Assembly: GCA_040877545.1 (NCBI GenBank)
Contig: JBBDNN010000095.1
Coordinates: 1-59,184, forward strand
Source: Gracilimonas sp040877545
GTDB lineage: Bacteria; Bacteroidota; Rhodothermia; Balneolales; Balneolaceae
Length of the DNA stretch: 59,184 nucleotides
Direction of reading: 5' to 3'
Shown: one piece after another, positions 34,245-43,310 of the stretch
How the letters are laid out: each line of letters opens with the position of its first letter
Position numbering within the stretch: position 1 is the stretch's first letter
The notes under the pieces: model-generated
The model's database searches: none
What the model saw: the letters and a program-made list of their open reading frames with translations, nothing else
Told to the model about the DNA's origin: nothing
Program-made: the position numbers and the translations under genes

Positions 34245-34952
34245 ATGATGATGAACAATAGCATTACAAACAGAATGAATATCAGCTTTATGTTTATTGC
34301 TGCTGCATTAATGATGGCTGCATGCGGTAGTAATGACAGTGACGCGGATAACGAACCGGATCCAGAAGCAACCGGAGCCGCAGTATGGAATCACCTGCAA
34401 CAGGAAAATTATCAGGATAACTGGCCGTTATGGCCTGGCACAGAGGAGTTATATGAAGGCACTGAACCTCATGGAATGTTTCTTACCATCTACCTGAATG
34501 ATATAGCTCTTGAAGCTGTCAACGATGGACAAATTCCTTTACCCGACGGCGCAATTGTTGTTAAAGAAAATTATATGCCCGACAGTGCTCTTGCCGCTGT
34601 TACAACCATGTATAAAGTGGACGGTTTTAATCCGGATCATAACGACTGGTTTTGGCTGGAAAACGATCCGGAAGGAAAGATTGAGGCAGAAGGTGTAGTA
34701 GAAATGTGTCAATCCTGCCATGCGGGGGCCGACAATGATTACATCTTTACAGAATTCCCGTCAAATAGCTTGTCCAAAAACATGCTTCAGCCAGAAGATG
34801 CCACGGAAGGTTTATTGGCGAATCGGGTAGAATTTATCCCAGATGCGACCTTGAACAAAACGGCTCTTTCCAGTCAGGATAAAACGGCCCTTTCCAAGCA
34901 AGAAGTCACCCTTATAAAAGAGTGGATGGCTAAAGGAGCACTGGAAAAATAA
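34245..34952 (+). CDS. Cytochrome P460-like lipoprotein
   Basis: A 235-aa exported lipoprotein with lipobox ending at Cys27 (MMAACG). The mature domain contains the c-type haem motif CQSCH (Cys155, Cys158, His159). The framework (NYQDNWPLWPGTEELYEGTE, then VKENYMPDSALAAVTTMYKV) resembles the cytochrome P460 family that handles hydroxylamine or NO. The Lys that cross-links the P460 haem cannot be confirmed by eye, so it may be a plain haem c protein of that fold. The C-terminus reads like a cytochrome c disc (VTLIKEWMAKGA). It is monocistronic. Confidence 0.78.
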   Translation: MMMNNSITNRMNISFMFIAAALMMAACGSNDSDADNEPDPEATGAAVWNHLQQENYQDNWPLWPGTEELYEGTEPHGMFLTIYLNDIALEAVNDGQIPLPDGAIVVKENYMPDSALAAVTTMYKVDGFNPDHNDWFWLENDPEGKIEAEGVVEMCQSCHAGADNDYIFTEFPSNSLSKNMLQPEDATEGLLANRVEFIPDATLNKTALSSQDKTALSKQEVTLIKEWMAKGALEK

Positions 34953-35047
34953 AAATCACGTTTATTTAATTTATGTTTCGGCCTGAGTCGAATTCTGAAA
35001 ATATATGTTATACTTTGATGAACGTGATTTATTTCTAATTGGAGTTT

Positions 35048-35683
35048 ATGAAAATAATAGCTGTTGCTGTCTTTCTGCTTTTTGCAGGATGCAATTCATC
35101 TGAACCGAAAGGTCAATCCACTAAAACAGCGGAAGACGCCTTCAGTGTCCGTCCTCTTCTAATTGGTGAATCTATACCTGATGTTGCTGTAACTGATACG
35201 GAAAACAACGAACATTCCATTGCTGAACTCATTAAAGAAAAGCCAACGCTTATCATATTTTATCGCGGGGGCTGGTGCCCCTTTTGTAGTGCACATCTTT
35301 TAGAACTGGCCTCTCTTGAAGAAGATATTTATGAACTGGGATACCAGATTCTGGCCATCAGTCCAGACCAGCCTGAGTTTCTGAACCAGACCCTTGAAGA
35401 TCAAGATCTGAGTTATACACTTCTTTCCGACAGTCCCATGGAAGCGGCAAGGGCTTTTGGAGTTGCATATCGCGAGGATGATGAAACGGTTGCCGGCCTG
35501 AAGAGTAACGGAATGGATATTGTGCAGCGTTCGGGCCATGATCATCAACAACTTCCGGTTCCCGCGGTTTATATCGCAGATACTTCCAGTAAAATTCTGT
35601 TTCAGTATGTGAATCCAGATTATCGGGAAAGAATCAGCGGAGAAATTTTGCTTGCGGCTCTGAAAGTTTTCCATCAGGAGTAA
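35048..35683 (+). CDS. AhpC/TSA-type thioredoxin-fold lipoprotein
   Basis: A 211-aa exported lipoprotein with lipobox ending at Cys15 (FAGCNSS). I chose the ATG at 35048, which has GGAG seven bases upstream, over the ATG at 35039. The thioredoxin-fold domain carries RGGWCPFCSAHL with Cys77 and Cys80, the peroxiredoxin-like 'alkyl hydroperoxide reductase' group, then a cis-Pro region LPVPAVYIAD. It likely reduces peroxides or disulfides in the periplasm. The convergent flavin oxidoreductase gene ends 155 bp away. Confidence 0.88.
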   Translation: MKIIAVAVFLLFAGCNSSEPKGQSTKTAEDAFSVRPLLIGESIPDVAVTDTENNEHSIAELIKEKPTLIIFYRGGWCPFCSAHLLELASLEEDIYELGYQILAISPDQPEFLNQTLEDQDLSYTLLSDSPMEAARAFGVAYREDDETVAGLKSNGMDIVQRSGHDHQQLPVPAVYIADTSSKILFQYVNPDYRERISGEILLAALKVFHQE

Positions 35684-35742
35684 TTTTTCCAATTTGTTGC
35701 TCAGGAATTTTAAAGGTTTGGCAGGATTTTTACCGCAAGTTT

Positions 35743-35802
35743 AAAAACCGATTCAGACAAACAATGGGTGAGTTTTCCCAAACATGGGGGCCGGTTTTTT
35801 TT
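35743..35802 (+). terminator. Terminator after the thioredoxin-fold lipoprotein
   Basis: AAAAACCG (35743-35750) pairs with CCGGTTTT (from 35791), and an inner stem TGGG/CCCA lies in the loop. An 8-base T run follows (to 35802). It ends plus-strand transcription before the convergent oxidoreductase gene. Confidence 0.7.
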
Positions 35803-35837
35803 CTGCTCTGCCCACCTTATGTAGCCGGTTATTAGAT

Positions 35838-37187
35838 TCAGAGCATAAATGACAAATCAGAAGCAAAGGTAGGATAAGCAAAAATAGTTTTTTTTAAATC
35901 AACCGGCGGTATTCCATGGTTTATGGCGAGGGTAAAAAGATTAACCAGTTCAGGAGCATGGCTGCCGAGAAAGTGGGCCCCGATAATTTTACCGGATGCG
36001 GAATCTATTAGCGTTTTATATCCGGTAAAGGTTTCGTTGGTTCGCCGGGAAGAATACCAGCTGTCTGTCTGGCCGAAATTTACATCCGCCTTTATTCCCT
36101 TCTCTTTTGCTTCAGCCTCAGTTAGCCCAACGGAAGCCAGGGGCGGGATACTGAACACAATGGAAGGCTGGGCAGGATAATTTATTTTGCGATGATTTCC
36201 TTTTAAAAGATTGGAAGCGACGATATGAGATTCAAATCCGGCAACCGGTGTCAGTGGTTTACCGGCAGATGAAACGACATCACCGGCGGCATATATTTTC
36301 GGATTGCTAACGCTTTGCAAATAATTATTTACCAAAATTCCTCTTTTATCTGTCGCTATATTTGCTTTTTCCACATTTAAATCATCTATATCAGGAGTAC
36401 GGCCCGCTCCATGTACTGCCAAATCACCTGAAAGAATGGATTCTTTTTCATACCGGCTCACCTTCACTGAAAGCATCTCCTCTTCTTTTTCAACAGCCTT
36501 TACTTCTGTATCCAAAAGAATGTTAATGCCAATCTTCCGGGTTTTTTCTACAAGGAGGTCAACAAGATCAGGATCAAAATTTACCAGAGGGCGTTTTCCA
36601 CGATGAATGATAGTAACCTTTGCCCCTGCCCGTGCTGCGATATGCGCAAATTCAAACGAGATATATCCGCCTCCGACAAACATTATATTTTCCGGGAGCT
36701 CCTCCAGTTCGAGGAATTCTGTACTGTTTGTCAAATGCTGGAATCCTTCAATGGACAGAGATGCCGGTTTGGCTCCATTCGCAAGTAAAAAATTCTTTGC
36801 TTTAAGAGTTTGATTTCCAACCTGAAGGGTTTGCTCATCCAAAAATCTTGCACGGCCATGAAAGGGAGTGATGTTGTTTTTCTTCATTCTTTGCTCCCTT
36901 TTTTCAGGCATCGGTTTTGTAAAAGTGCGCTTAAACTTCATCAAATCCGGCCAGTTTATGGAGAGATCGCCTTCTATTCCCCGGCCTTCCATCCTGCTGA
37001 ACCAGTCCATAATTTCAGCTGTTCCAACCAATACTTTTTTGGGATCGCAACCTCTTAAGGCGCAGGTACCGCCAAATGGCTGCGAATCGATTTGAGCAAT
37101 TTTCCAGCCGGCGCTGCTGCATTTTTCAGCGGCTATAGAACTACCGGTTCCGGTTCCAATAATAACAAGGTCGAATTCAGTCACCAT
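35838..37187 (-). CDS. NAD(P)/FAD-dependent disulfide oxidoreductase (class I, not MerA)
   Basis: A 449-aa pyridine-nucleotide disulfide oxidoreductase. FAD-binding GTGTGSSIAAE is at the N-terminus, the redox pair is Cys42/Cys47 in GGTCALRGCDPKK, the NAD(P) site is VGGGYISFEFA and the dimerisation domain runs to the end. I chose the ATG at 37187, preceded by GGAG, and not the ATG at 37202. It lacks the C-terminal vicinal cysteines and the N-terminal HMA domain of mercuric reductase, so it does not supply the missing MerA of the 27-31 kb cluster. It could act on glutathione-like or bacilliredoxin-like substrates. Confidence 0.9.
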   Translation of the reverse strand: MVTEFDLVIIGTGTGSSIAAEKCSSAGWKIAQIDSQPFGGTCALRGCDPKKVLVGTAEIMDWFSRMEGRGIEGDLSINWPDLMKFKRTFTKPMPEKREQRMKKNNITPFHGRARFLDEQTLQVGNQTLKAKNFLLANGAKPASLSIEGFQHLTNSTEFLELEELPENIMFVGGGYISFEFAHIAARAGAKVTIIHRGKRPLVNFDPDLVDLLVEKTRKIGINILLDTEVKAVEKEEEMLSVKVSRYEKESILSGDLAVHGAGRTPDIDDLNVEKANIATDKRGILVNNYLQSVSNPKIYAAGDVVSSAGKPLTPVAGFESHIVASNLLKGNHRKINYPAQPSIVFSIPPLASVGLTEAEAKEKGIKADVNFGQTDSWYSSRRTNETFTGYKTLIDSASGKIIGAHFLGSHAPELVNLFTLAINHGIPPVDLKKTIFAYPTFASDLSFML

Positions 37188-37202
37188 TATAAAAATCTCC
37201 AT

Positions 37203-37664
37203 TTAATTCAATCTGATTGTCCGCCATAGCACCACAAGGAAAAGCCAATTTCGCTGATACCGCGGCGGCTGTCTTTTCTGTTAAGCCATTTGGACGAAAT
37301 GAAAAGAGGGAATCTTACTTATTTTGCCCTCATATTTTTTAGTATCACAACTTCCATAACGGGAAATATAATAACTTATCAGGGGGCTTATTATTAGTGG
37401 ATTAATTTTGAATTTTACTTTATTTCACCGATAGCACATACCATCAGCAGTTTCTTACCCGGTCCTCTTGAAGTGACTGGAGCTTCTCATTAACCAATTT
37501 ATACACTTGTTTCCGATTCAGAATCTCTTCCGGCCCGGTAGCTTTTGATATTTCCTTCTTCGAAAGGATACTTGTTTCTATTGCCGTATGCTCATTGTAA
37601 TATTATTGATTGGCAAGCATTTAATTAACTTCACTTAGAGGAATTCGGACATAATACAATTTGC
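37203..37664. other. Divergent intergenic region with a stray reading frame
   Basis: A 460-bp gap. A minus-strand frame of about 53 codons (roughly 37444-37605, containing KKEISKATGPEEILNRKQVY) has a protein-like composition but no good start codon and no recognised family. It may be a relic. No strong hairpin or MerR-type promoter is seen. The DUF4105 gene starts at the right-hand end. Confidence 0.35.
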
Positions 37665-37712
37665 ATGCGATTAGGCACTATAACAGCGGTAAGTAAATAT
37701 AAAAGACAGAGC

Positions 37713-38903
37713 ATGATGAGGAGATACCGGACTTATTTAATCCTGACGATGTTCTTATTGCCTGGATGTCTCTCCGCACAAGCCCTGGATATATCCGGAC
37801 TTTCTGATCAAACACAGCTAAGTATTCTCACAGCAGGTCCGGCCGAGCCTCTCTATACCATATTCGGACACACTGCGATTCGTTTGAAAGATCCGGGACA
37901 AGAAATAGACATCGTCTACAATTACGGGACATTTGATTTCAAATCGGACAACTTCTACTTGAAATTCGCCCGTGGCAATTTGCATTATTTTCTATCCAAA
38001 AGCAGGTTTGAAGCATTTATAAGAGAAAACCGGCAGTTGGATCGGTACGTCGGGGAGCAAGTATTAAATCTTTCACCTGCTCAAATACGGCATGTGGCAC
38101 GTCAGCTTGAAAAAGAACTGCTCCCGGAAAATCGTTATTATCGATATGAGTTTTTTGCCAATAATTGTGTCACAAAAGTTCGTGATCTGTTGGGAAAGCA
38201 GGATTTGCTGGGTTCCTGTCAACTCGATAAACCGTCCCCGCAATCCAACACCTACCGGCAGTTGTTGAAGCCCTATCTGGCTCACCGTCCCTGGATCCGG
38301 TTGGGCATTAATCTTACGTTGGGTGCTCCTGCAGATATACCTGCTAACGACTGGCAGCGGCAATTTTTACCGGACCCGTTCTCCCGGTCATTGGCCATCG
38401 CTGATCTTTCCTTATTAAATCAACCATTGGTCAGCTCAAACCAAACAATTGTTGAAGGAGCTTCAAAAACAGACGTGACTGGGTGGCTGACTCCTGGATT
38501 AGTATTCTGGACCCTTTTTCTTGCCGTGGCAGGAACCACTTTATATGATCTTAAGAACGCTAAATTCCGACTTTGGATTGACCGACTATTATTCGGGTTT
38601 ATCGGCTTATTCGGAGCAATATTAATGTTTTTAGCAATAGGCTCTCTGCATGAGCCATTGCATTATAACTGGAATCTCCTATGGGCGATGCCCACGCATT
38701 TGATCGTTGCCGCAGGAGTTAACCGCTTGCATGTCATGGCATGGTTCAAATACTATTTATGGGCGGCACTGATAATTGACAGCGCCTTGATGGCGAGCTG
38801 GTTCCTGATTCCGCAGCAACTTCCAGAGGCCGTTTTTCCGCTAATCTTAACTCTAATGGTGCGACTTTGCTATGGAATATTTACATCTCACGATCGGCCG
38901 TAA
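37713..38903 (+). CDS. DUF4105 domain membrane protein
   Basis: An exported, membrane-linked protein. I chose the ATG at 37713 (MMRRYRTYLILTMFLLPGCL) because it begins a normal signal peptide ending at SAQA, giving 396 aa. An ATG at 37665 would add 16 residues. The periplasmic DUF4105/Lnb N-terminal-like domain shows AEPLYTIFGHTAIRLKDP, VYNYGTFDF and FANNCVTKVRDLL with conserved His and Cys residues resembling a papain-like or amidase-like site. Four or five C-terminal helices anchor it. Function in Bacteroidota is not established. Confidence 0.88.
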   Translation: MMRRYRTYLILTMFLLPGCLSAQALDISGLSDQTQLSILTAGPAEPLYTIFGHTAIRLKDPGQEIDIVYNYGTFDFKSDNFYLKFARGNLHYFLSKSRFEAFIRENRQLDRYVGEQVLNLSPAQIRHVARQLEKELLPENRYYRYEFFANNCVTKVRDLLGKQDLLGSCQLDKPSPQSNTYRQLLKPYLAHRPWIRLGINLTLGAPADIPANDWQRQFLPDPFSRSLAIADLSLLNQPLVSSNQTIVEGASKTDVTGWLTPGLVFWTLFLAVAGTTLYDLKNAKFRLWIDRLLFGFIGLFGAILMFLAIGSLHEPLHYNWNLLWAMPTHLIVAAGVNRLHVMAWFKYYLWAALIIDSALMASWFLIPQQLPEAVFPLILTLMVRLCYGIFTSHDRP

Positions 38904-38970
38904 TAATAAAGAACAATTCTATGCTTCGGATGAAGCTGCCATCGATAAATAACCGGACACGCTCAGCATT

Positions 38971-39540
38971 TCAGGATGAAAAGAATTTTTCTTTTTCCCC
39001 TTTTTCCCATGCCTGTTTTACTTCCTGATCCGCCAGATTCCAATCGAATCGGTTTTTTTTATTGACTTCACGCAAATCCCCCATCAGTTCATGCATTGAT
39101 GGCCGGCCGGTGTACCAGTAGCCGTTGTATATTTTAAATATCTTCAATTCCGGTTCAAGAATCAGTACATGCGGAATCATGGGATTATGTTTGGGATCGG
39201 TGTATTCCTTTATATCAAGATCCTGCTGAACCTCACGTTCCGGGTCTCCTAAGAATGCCCACTGGGCGCCAAGAGCCGCGCGAAACTCCATCAGCTCCAT
39301 TTTCTTATCTGTAGTAATGGTTACCAACTCCACGTAGCTGACTTCAAGTTGTGGATAGAAATCGACTAATTTTTTATGAAACTGATGCTCTTTTGGGCAA
39401 TAGTGGCCCCGCGATAATGTCAGTATCATAGGGTTATTTCCCTGGAGAGCAGAAAGTTTTTGAGGTTTGCCTTCATGATTATTTAGTTGATAATCCGGAA
39501 AAATTGATCCCGCTGTTACATTTTTATTCATGGAATTCAT
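38971..39540 (-). CDS. Redoxin-domain peroxiredoxin-like protein
   Basis: A cytosolic AhpC/TSA-type protein. With the ATG at 39540 (MNSMNKNVTAGS) it is 189 aa. The frame extends to 39603 but the added residues look unrelated. The peroxidatic site is SRGHYCPKEH, where the usual TxxC context is changed to GHYCP, and no clear resolving Cys is present, suggesting a 1-Cys enzyme or a non-peroxidase redoxin. It has the DUF899-free, LxxSRGxxCP layout common in Bacteroidota and cyanobacteria. It stands alone. Confidence 0.82.
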   Translation of the reverse strand: MNSMNKNVTAGSIFPDYQLNNHEGKPQKLSALQGNNPMILTLSRGHYCPKEHQFHKKLVDFYPQLEVSYVELVTITTDKKMELMEFRAALGAQWAFLGDPEREVQQDLDIKEYTDPKHNPMIPHVLILEPELKIFKIYNGYWYTGRPSMHELMGDLREVNKKNRFDWNLADQEVKQAWEKGEKEKFFSS

Positions 39541-39796
39541 CGATTTTTTTTCATCTCTGCTTTGTACCAGATAATGATTTAACATCCTTCGATAAATGAA
39601 CATTCGGGGATTTTAGCAGAGGCTGAAAAACCGCTTTCTCCACATTAAAATAATCGAAAATCACTGCTAAAAGGAGATCCCGATGAAATGGAAATTATCA
39701 AGTAAATGTTTAAAAAAAGTACTTGAGAATTAATCCTCTTTCCAGTGAGTGACGAACAAAACCGGCTGCTGGTATAAATCCTAAAATTAAAAGATT

Positions 39797-40681
39797 ATGA
39801 GTGACAGAACGGCTGAACAAGTAATAGAAGAGCATAAAAGCACCGGTAAATTCATTACTGTAGAAGGTGTAAAGACTTTTGCCCTGGATTGGGGTGAAGG
39901 AGAACCGGTTTTTTGTATTCATGGCGTACCAACTTCTTCTTTTCTGTACCGAAAAGTGCTAAAAGAGCTGGTTAAAAATGGATTAAGAGGGGTTGCCATA
40001 GACCTGCCCGGATTGGGGCTGTCCGCCAGGCCCGAAGATTTTGATTATACCTTTTCCAATTATGCCCGTTTTTGTGCGCGGACTGCCGAAGAATTGGGAT
40101 TGGAGCGTTATCATTTGGTGATTCATGATATTGGCGGTCCTATCGGTTTTGCTATGGCAGCACAAAACCGGGGAAAAATACTTTCACTCACCATCTTAAA
40201 TACCTGGATAGATGTAGATAAATTCAAAAAGCCACTTCCTATGCGGCCTTATGAAAAACCGGTAGCCGGAGAGGCGCAACTGGCGGCCACGACTCATGCC
40301 ACCTGGCGGCTCCTGTTTAAAGAACTTGGTGTTTCTGATATGGATAAAATCCCTGAGGAAGAAATTGACGTGTATGTTGATCTCCTGAAGCGGAAGGATA
40401 AAGGCAAAGCTTTTCTGAAAATCATGCGCAATTTTGAAAATTCGGTTGAATTTCGTGAATTGTGTCACACGGCGGTACAGGATGTTCCTTATCCGGTGCA
40501 GGCTGTGTGGGGAGCAGAAGATCCGGCGCTGAAGTATGAGCGTTATGGCGAAGAGATTAAAGCGGTCGCCAACTTGTTCGAAGTGCATAAACTGCCGGCA
40601 AAACATTTTTTACAGGAAGACCAGTGGGAGGCGGTTTCAGATTTTATTGTATCGCAAGCGGCTTTAGTAGATCAGCATTAA
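39797..40681 (+). CDS. Alpha/beta hydrolase, haloalkane dehalogenase-like
   Basis: A 294-aa cytosolic alpha/beta hydrolase. The oxyanion loop HGVPTSSFLYR is at residues 42-52, the nucleophile is Asp111 in VIHDIGGPIG, the acid is Asp242 in GAEDPAL and the base is His270 in KHFLQED. Asp as nucleophile plus HFLQED is the haloalkane dehalogenase and epoxide hydrolase pattern. The Trp that normally follows the Asp in dehalogenases is Ile here, so halide binding is doubtful and a related activity is likely. It is a single gene. Confidence 0.85.
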   Translation: MSDRTAEQVIEEHKSTGKFITVEGVKTFALDWGEGEPVFCIHGVPTSSFLYRKVLKELVKNGLRGVAIDLPGLGLSARPEDFDYTFSNYARFCARTAEELGLERYHLVIHDIGGPIGFAMAAQNRGKILSLTILNTWIDVDKFKKPLPMRPYEKPVAGEAQLAATTHATWRLLFKELGVSDMDKIPEEEIDVYVDLLKRKDKGKAFLKIMRNFENSVEFRELCHTAVQDVPYPVQAVWGAEDPALKYERYGEEIKAVANLFEVHKLPAKHFLQEDQWEAVSDFIVSQAALVDQH

Positions 40682-40706
40682 TAGACGTAACATCTATAGA
40701 TTTTAA

Positions 40707-40916
40707 TCAACAGCAGGAACTATCCAACTGTACCGGTGGGCAGGGGTTAGTCCCAAAAGAGCAGAAAACGCAGCAATCGCCGGCTTTTGGCTTGGTGATA
40801 TTCCCGCATGCAGAGCATTCCCAAAAAAACTGACAGGATTGTTCAGGCATAGTTTCCATGGATTTTTCTCCGCAAGAGGGACAAGTGATTTCCGATACCA
40901 ATTGAACATTATTCAT
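40707..40916 (-). CDS. GDCCVxC domain small zinc-finger-like protein
   Basis: A 69-aa soluble protein with eleven cysteines. Two CxxC pairs form a zinc-ribbon-like unit (ITCPSCGEKSM, ECSACGNI). The family name motif GDCCVFCSFGTNPCP follows at residues 47-60, and the chain ends in a Cys pair (LDSSCC). GDCCVxC proteins are uncharacterised metal-binding proteins found near copper and mercury genes. It stands alone between an alpha/beta hydrolase and a DoxX gene. Confidence 0.9.
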   Translation of the reverse strand: MNNVQLVSEITCPSCGEKSMETMPEQSCQFFWECSACGNITKPKAGDCCVFCSFGTNPCPPVQLDSSCC

Positions 40917-40947
40917 TCAGCTGAATTATACATATTTGAAAAATTTT

Positions 40948-40977
40948 AAAAAAAGAGGAAACCGTTAAGCCTCCCCT
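40948..40977 (-). terminator. Terminator after the DoxX gene
   Basis: On the minus strand a GAGG/CCTC-centred stem with G-U pairs (40954-40977) ends in seven U residues (A run at 40948-40954). It lies 24 bases past the DoxX stop codon. Confidence 0.65.
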
Positions 40978-41000
40978 TTCAGAGAGAACAGAAGTAAATT

Positions 41001-41417
41001 TTATTCTACTGCTTCAACGGAGCTATTCAAATCATTGCCCTTAAAAACGTAAAGCAGCGAAACAGCAATGATTAACACCTGAAATTCCATTCCTTGTCCG
41101 CCATTATCGCCCATATTTATAGAGTTCCAGCCATGCTGTGCATGAACCATTGAAATGGCTCCAATCATTACGATTGTAAATAATATCCCGGAAACACGTG
41201 TAGCCCAATCGGGTCCAAAACCGCCCCATAATATTAACAAAGCACCGGAAGCTTCCACAAGTCCAAGCATTAACACCATAGGAACTGGCATTCCCATCAT
41301 TGCGGCAACATCTCCGGCCATTGCTATTTTAGGAAAACCGTGATAGAGAAAGATGGCCGCGAGAGAAAGTCTTGGCAGCCAATGAGCAATTCCGGATAAT
41401 TTATTTAGTTGATTCAT
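41001..41417 (-). CDS. DoxX family membrane protein
   Basis: A 138-aa inner-membrane protein with four helices and the DoxX pattern: LPRLSLAAIFLYHGFPKIAM at the start, LMLGLVEASGALLILWGGFG in the middle, and a His-containing loop (SMVHAQHGWNSINMGDNGGQ). DoxX proteins are linked to thiosulfate oxidation or detoxification via SseA/SodA complexes in some bacteria. Here the neighbours are CcdA-like and TlpA-like genes on the same strand, so a thiol-redox role is plausible. Confidence 0.9.
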   Translation of the reverse strand: MNQLNKLSGIAHWLPRLSLAAIFLYHGFPKIAMAGDVAAMMGMPVPMVLMLGLVEASGALLILWGGFGPDWATRVSGILFTIVMIGAISMVHAQHGWNSINMGDNGGQGMEFQVLIIAVSLLYVFKGNDLNSSVEAVE

Positions 41418-41500
41418 TTTTCATCTTTTATTTAAGGTTGTTTCTAAAAGATGATCTCGGGGCGAAGAATCTTACCTATTTGCTAAAAACTAAATAAAGA

Positions 41501-42169
41501 TTAGAAAAGTACCATCTGGTAATAAATAACATACGCTCCAGCTAATATCAGAAGTACTCCGGTAATCACTTCCATATGCGGTAAAATTTTTCTCAGATAT
41601 TTCATTAACAAATCTTTGGCAAAGGTAGACAACATGATAGCCGCTATCATCATTAAACTTATACCGGCAAAATAAGCCAGTATATAGCTTGCTCCCTGCA
41701 ATATAGATGGGGCTGCCATTGCCTGTGTCGCAACTATCAGAAAGAGCGGAAACAGACAACCCAATGCACCAACGGCATAAGCCATTCCAAAAGTAAAAGC
41801 TTCAATCACTTCAGACTTATTCGTGGTGTTATTCATATTTATAGAAAAAGTGAGATTTTTCCCGGCTATCATTAAAAATCCAAGAACAATAATCACACCT
41901 CCCATTGCTACCGTAATCCACTTCATGTATTCTTTCAGAAGCTGACTTGCAAGAATAATTAATACACCGGCAATTGCATAAATAAGCAAAATTCCCATTA
42001 TGCTAAGGAGAGAAAGTTTTAGCCCACGCTTTAATTTAGTAGATAGTTTTGGCTGATCTGCAGATGAACGGGAAATATAAACTATAATATAACCTGGCAA
42101 TAAAACTACAGCGCATGGAGCAAAAAAAGCCACCACACCCTGTAGAAACGAGAAGTAAACAAATTCCAT
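41501..42169 (-). CDS. ccdA: CcdA/DsbD-type cytochrome c biogenesis protein
   Basis: A 222-aa inner-membrane electron carrier with six hydrophobic helices. The family opening AFFAPCAVVLLPGYI carries the first conserved Cys in PCA, and ALGCLFPLFLIVATQAM carries the second in the GCLFP motif. The two intramembrane cysteines move reducing power from cytosolic thioredoxin to periplasmic TlpA-like proteins. The TlpA lipoprotein gene lies 68 bp upstream on the same strand, matching that role. Confidence 0.92.
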   Translation of the reverse strand: MEFVYFSFLQGVVAFFAPCAVVLLPGYIIVYISRSSADQPKLSTKLKRGLKLSLLSIMGILLIYAIAGVLIILASQLLKEYMKWITVAMGGVIIVLGFLMIAGKNLTFSINMNNTTNKSEVIEAFTFGMAYAVGALGCLFPLFLIVATQAMAAPSILQGASYILAYFAGISLMMIAAIMLSTFAKDLLMKYLRKILPHMEVITGVLLILAGAYVIYYQMVLF

Positions 42170-42237
42170 GGGGGATTTATAAGTTAATGATGTATTAGTT
42201 ATTTAAATGGAAAGTTATCCCGGCTATCTAATAACTA

Positions 42238-42759
42238 TTAATCAACCAATTCATTAAAAAGCTCACGGTATTCATCGGCGCTGAGAACCATTTTATTTTT
42301 TCTGAATGCGATATTTCCGTCCCGGTCAACACCAACAGTAGTTGCCTGACTTTCTACTCCAAAATCCAGCATCACATTTGGCATCCCTTTCGTAACCGGA
42401 AACGTGAATCCTTTTTCTTCGGAAAGTTTTCTCATTACTTCTTCATCATCAGTGGGGTCAATGCCAATAGCTACTAATGTTAGGCGATCCTTATATTCTG
42501 GATATACTTCGGATAAAGCAGGCCAGTTTTTTGCGCACACTGGGCACCAGGAAGCGGTAAAATATATCACCACAGGTTTTTCTTCTTCCAGAGATGACTG
42601 CAAGCTAATTTCTTCACCGTCTATGGTAGTGACTTTAAAATCCGGAGCTTCTTCTAAATTAGCATCATTCTGATTTTCCGCTTCGGATCGCTCGGTAGTA
42701 CATGCACTTCCTAAAAGTAAAAGCGCCGCAAGAAGAGGGATAAAATTTAATTTGAACAT
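42238..42759 (-). CDS. TlpA-like thioredoxin lipoprotein
   Basis: A 173-aa exported lipoprotein with lipobox ending at Cys20 (LGSACTT). The thioredoxin-fold domain has the WCPVC redox pair (TASWCPVCAKNW, Cys72 and Cys75). The family framework (FKVTTIDGEEISLQSSLEEE, VAIGIDPTDDEEVMRKL) marks TlpA/ResA-type reductases of cytochrome c or copper-site maturation. The downstream CcdA gene would recharge it. It is the first gene of the pair. Confidence 0.92.
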   Translation of the reverse strand: MFKLNFIPLLAALLLLGSACTTERSEAENQNDANLEEAPDFKVTTIDGEEISLQSSLEEEKPVVIYFTASWCPVCAKNWPALSEVYPEYKDRLTLVAIGIDPTDDEEVMRKLSEEKGFTFPVTKGMPNVMLDFGVESQATTVGVDRDGNIAFRKNKMVLSADEYRELFNELVD

Positions 42760-42912
42760 ATTATGATAATTGTTTGATGAGTTTTAATTGAAAACTATAG
42801 ATGAGATATATACCAAATATCTTACTTAAGCTTTTAAAACAATTTTTTTAAGTAAGGTTTCGATCACTGAGGTCGTCAGTACATATGAAACTGAACAATA
42901 AAAATTTATCAT

Positions 42913-43269
42913 ATGCATAAAGTAGCAGTAGTGGTTTTATCAGATATCGAAACACATGAATCTCTTGGCAGGGTAGTAAATGCCCTGGAATTTGCCAAAG
43001 AATTACAAGATCACGATGATGATGTACAGATTGTTTTTGATGGTGCCGGGACAAAGTGGATCCCGGAATTAGAAGATGAGAGTCACAAAGCTCATCCACT
43101 TTATAAAGCCGTAAAAGGAAGCATACACGGAGCATGTAAATTTTGTGCTAAAGCTTTTGGAGCAATTAATGAAATACGCAAAACTGATATAAAACTGGTG
43201 GATGATTATGATGACCATCCAAGCCTGCGGAAATTTCTTGCAGATGGTTATCAAATAGTTACATTTTAA
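42913..43269 (+). CDS. DsrE-family protein
   Basis: A 118-aa soluble protein of the DsrE/DsrF-like fold, with the typical opening HKVAVVVLSDIETHESLGRV and a Rossmann-like alternation. A cysteine pair lies in SIHGACKFCAKAFGA, matching the position of the sulfur-carrying Cys of DsrE proteins, though here as CxxC. It could act as a persulfide carrier or redox protein. It lies upstream of the flavodoxin-like gene by 41 bp on the same strand. Confidence 0.8.
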   Translation: MHKVAVVVLSDIETHESLGRVVNALEFAKELQDHDDDVQIVFDGAGTKWIPELEDESHKAHPLYKAVKGSIHGACKFCAKAFGAINEIRKTDIKLVDDYDDHPSLRKFLADGYQIVTF

Positions 43270-43310
43270 TCATTTTAAATCTAATACATCAATTAATACC
43301 CACAACTAAA

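Noticed and set aside
35838..37187. Mercuric reductase MerA
   Set aside because: It has the FAD/CxxxxC/NAD core of the family but no C-terminal vicinal Cys pair and no N-terminal HMA domain, so it is a general disulfide oxidoreductase.
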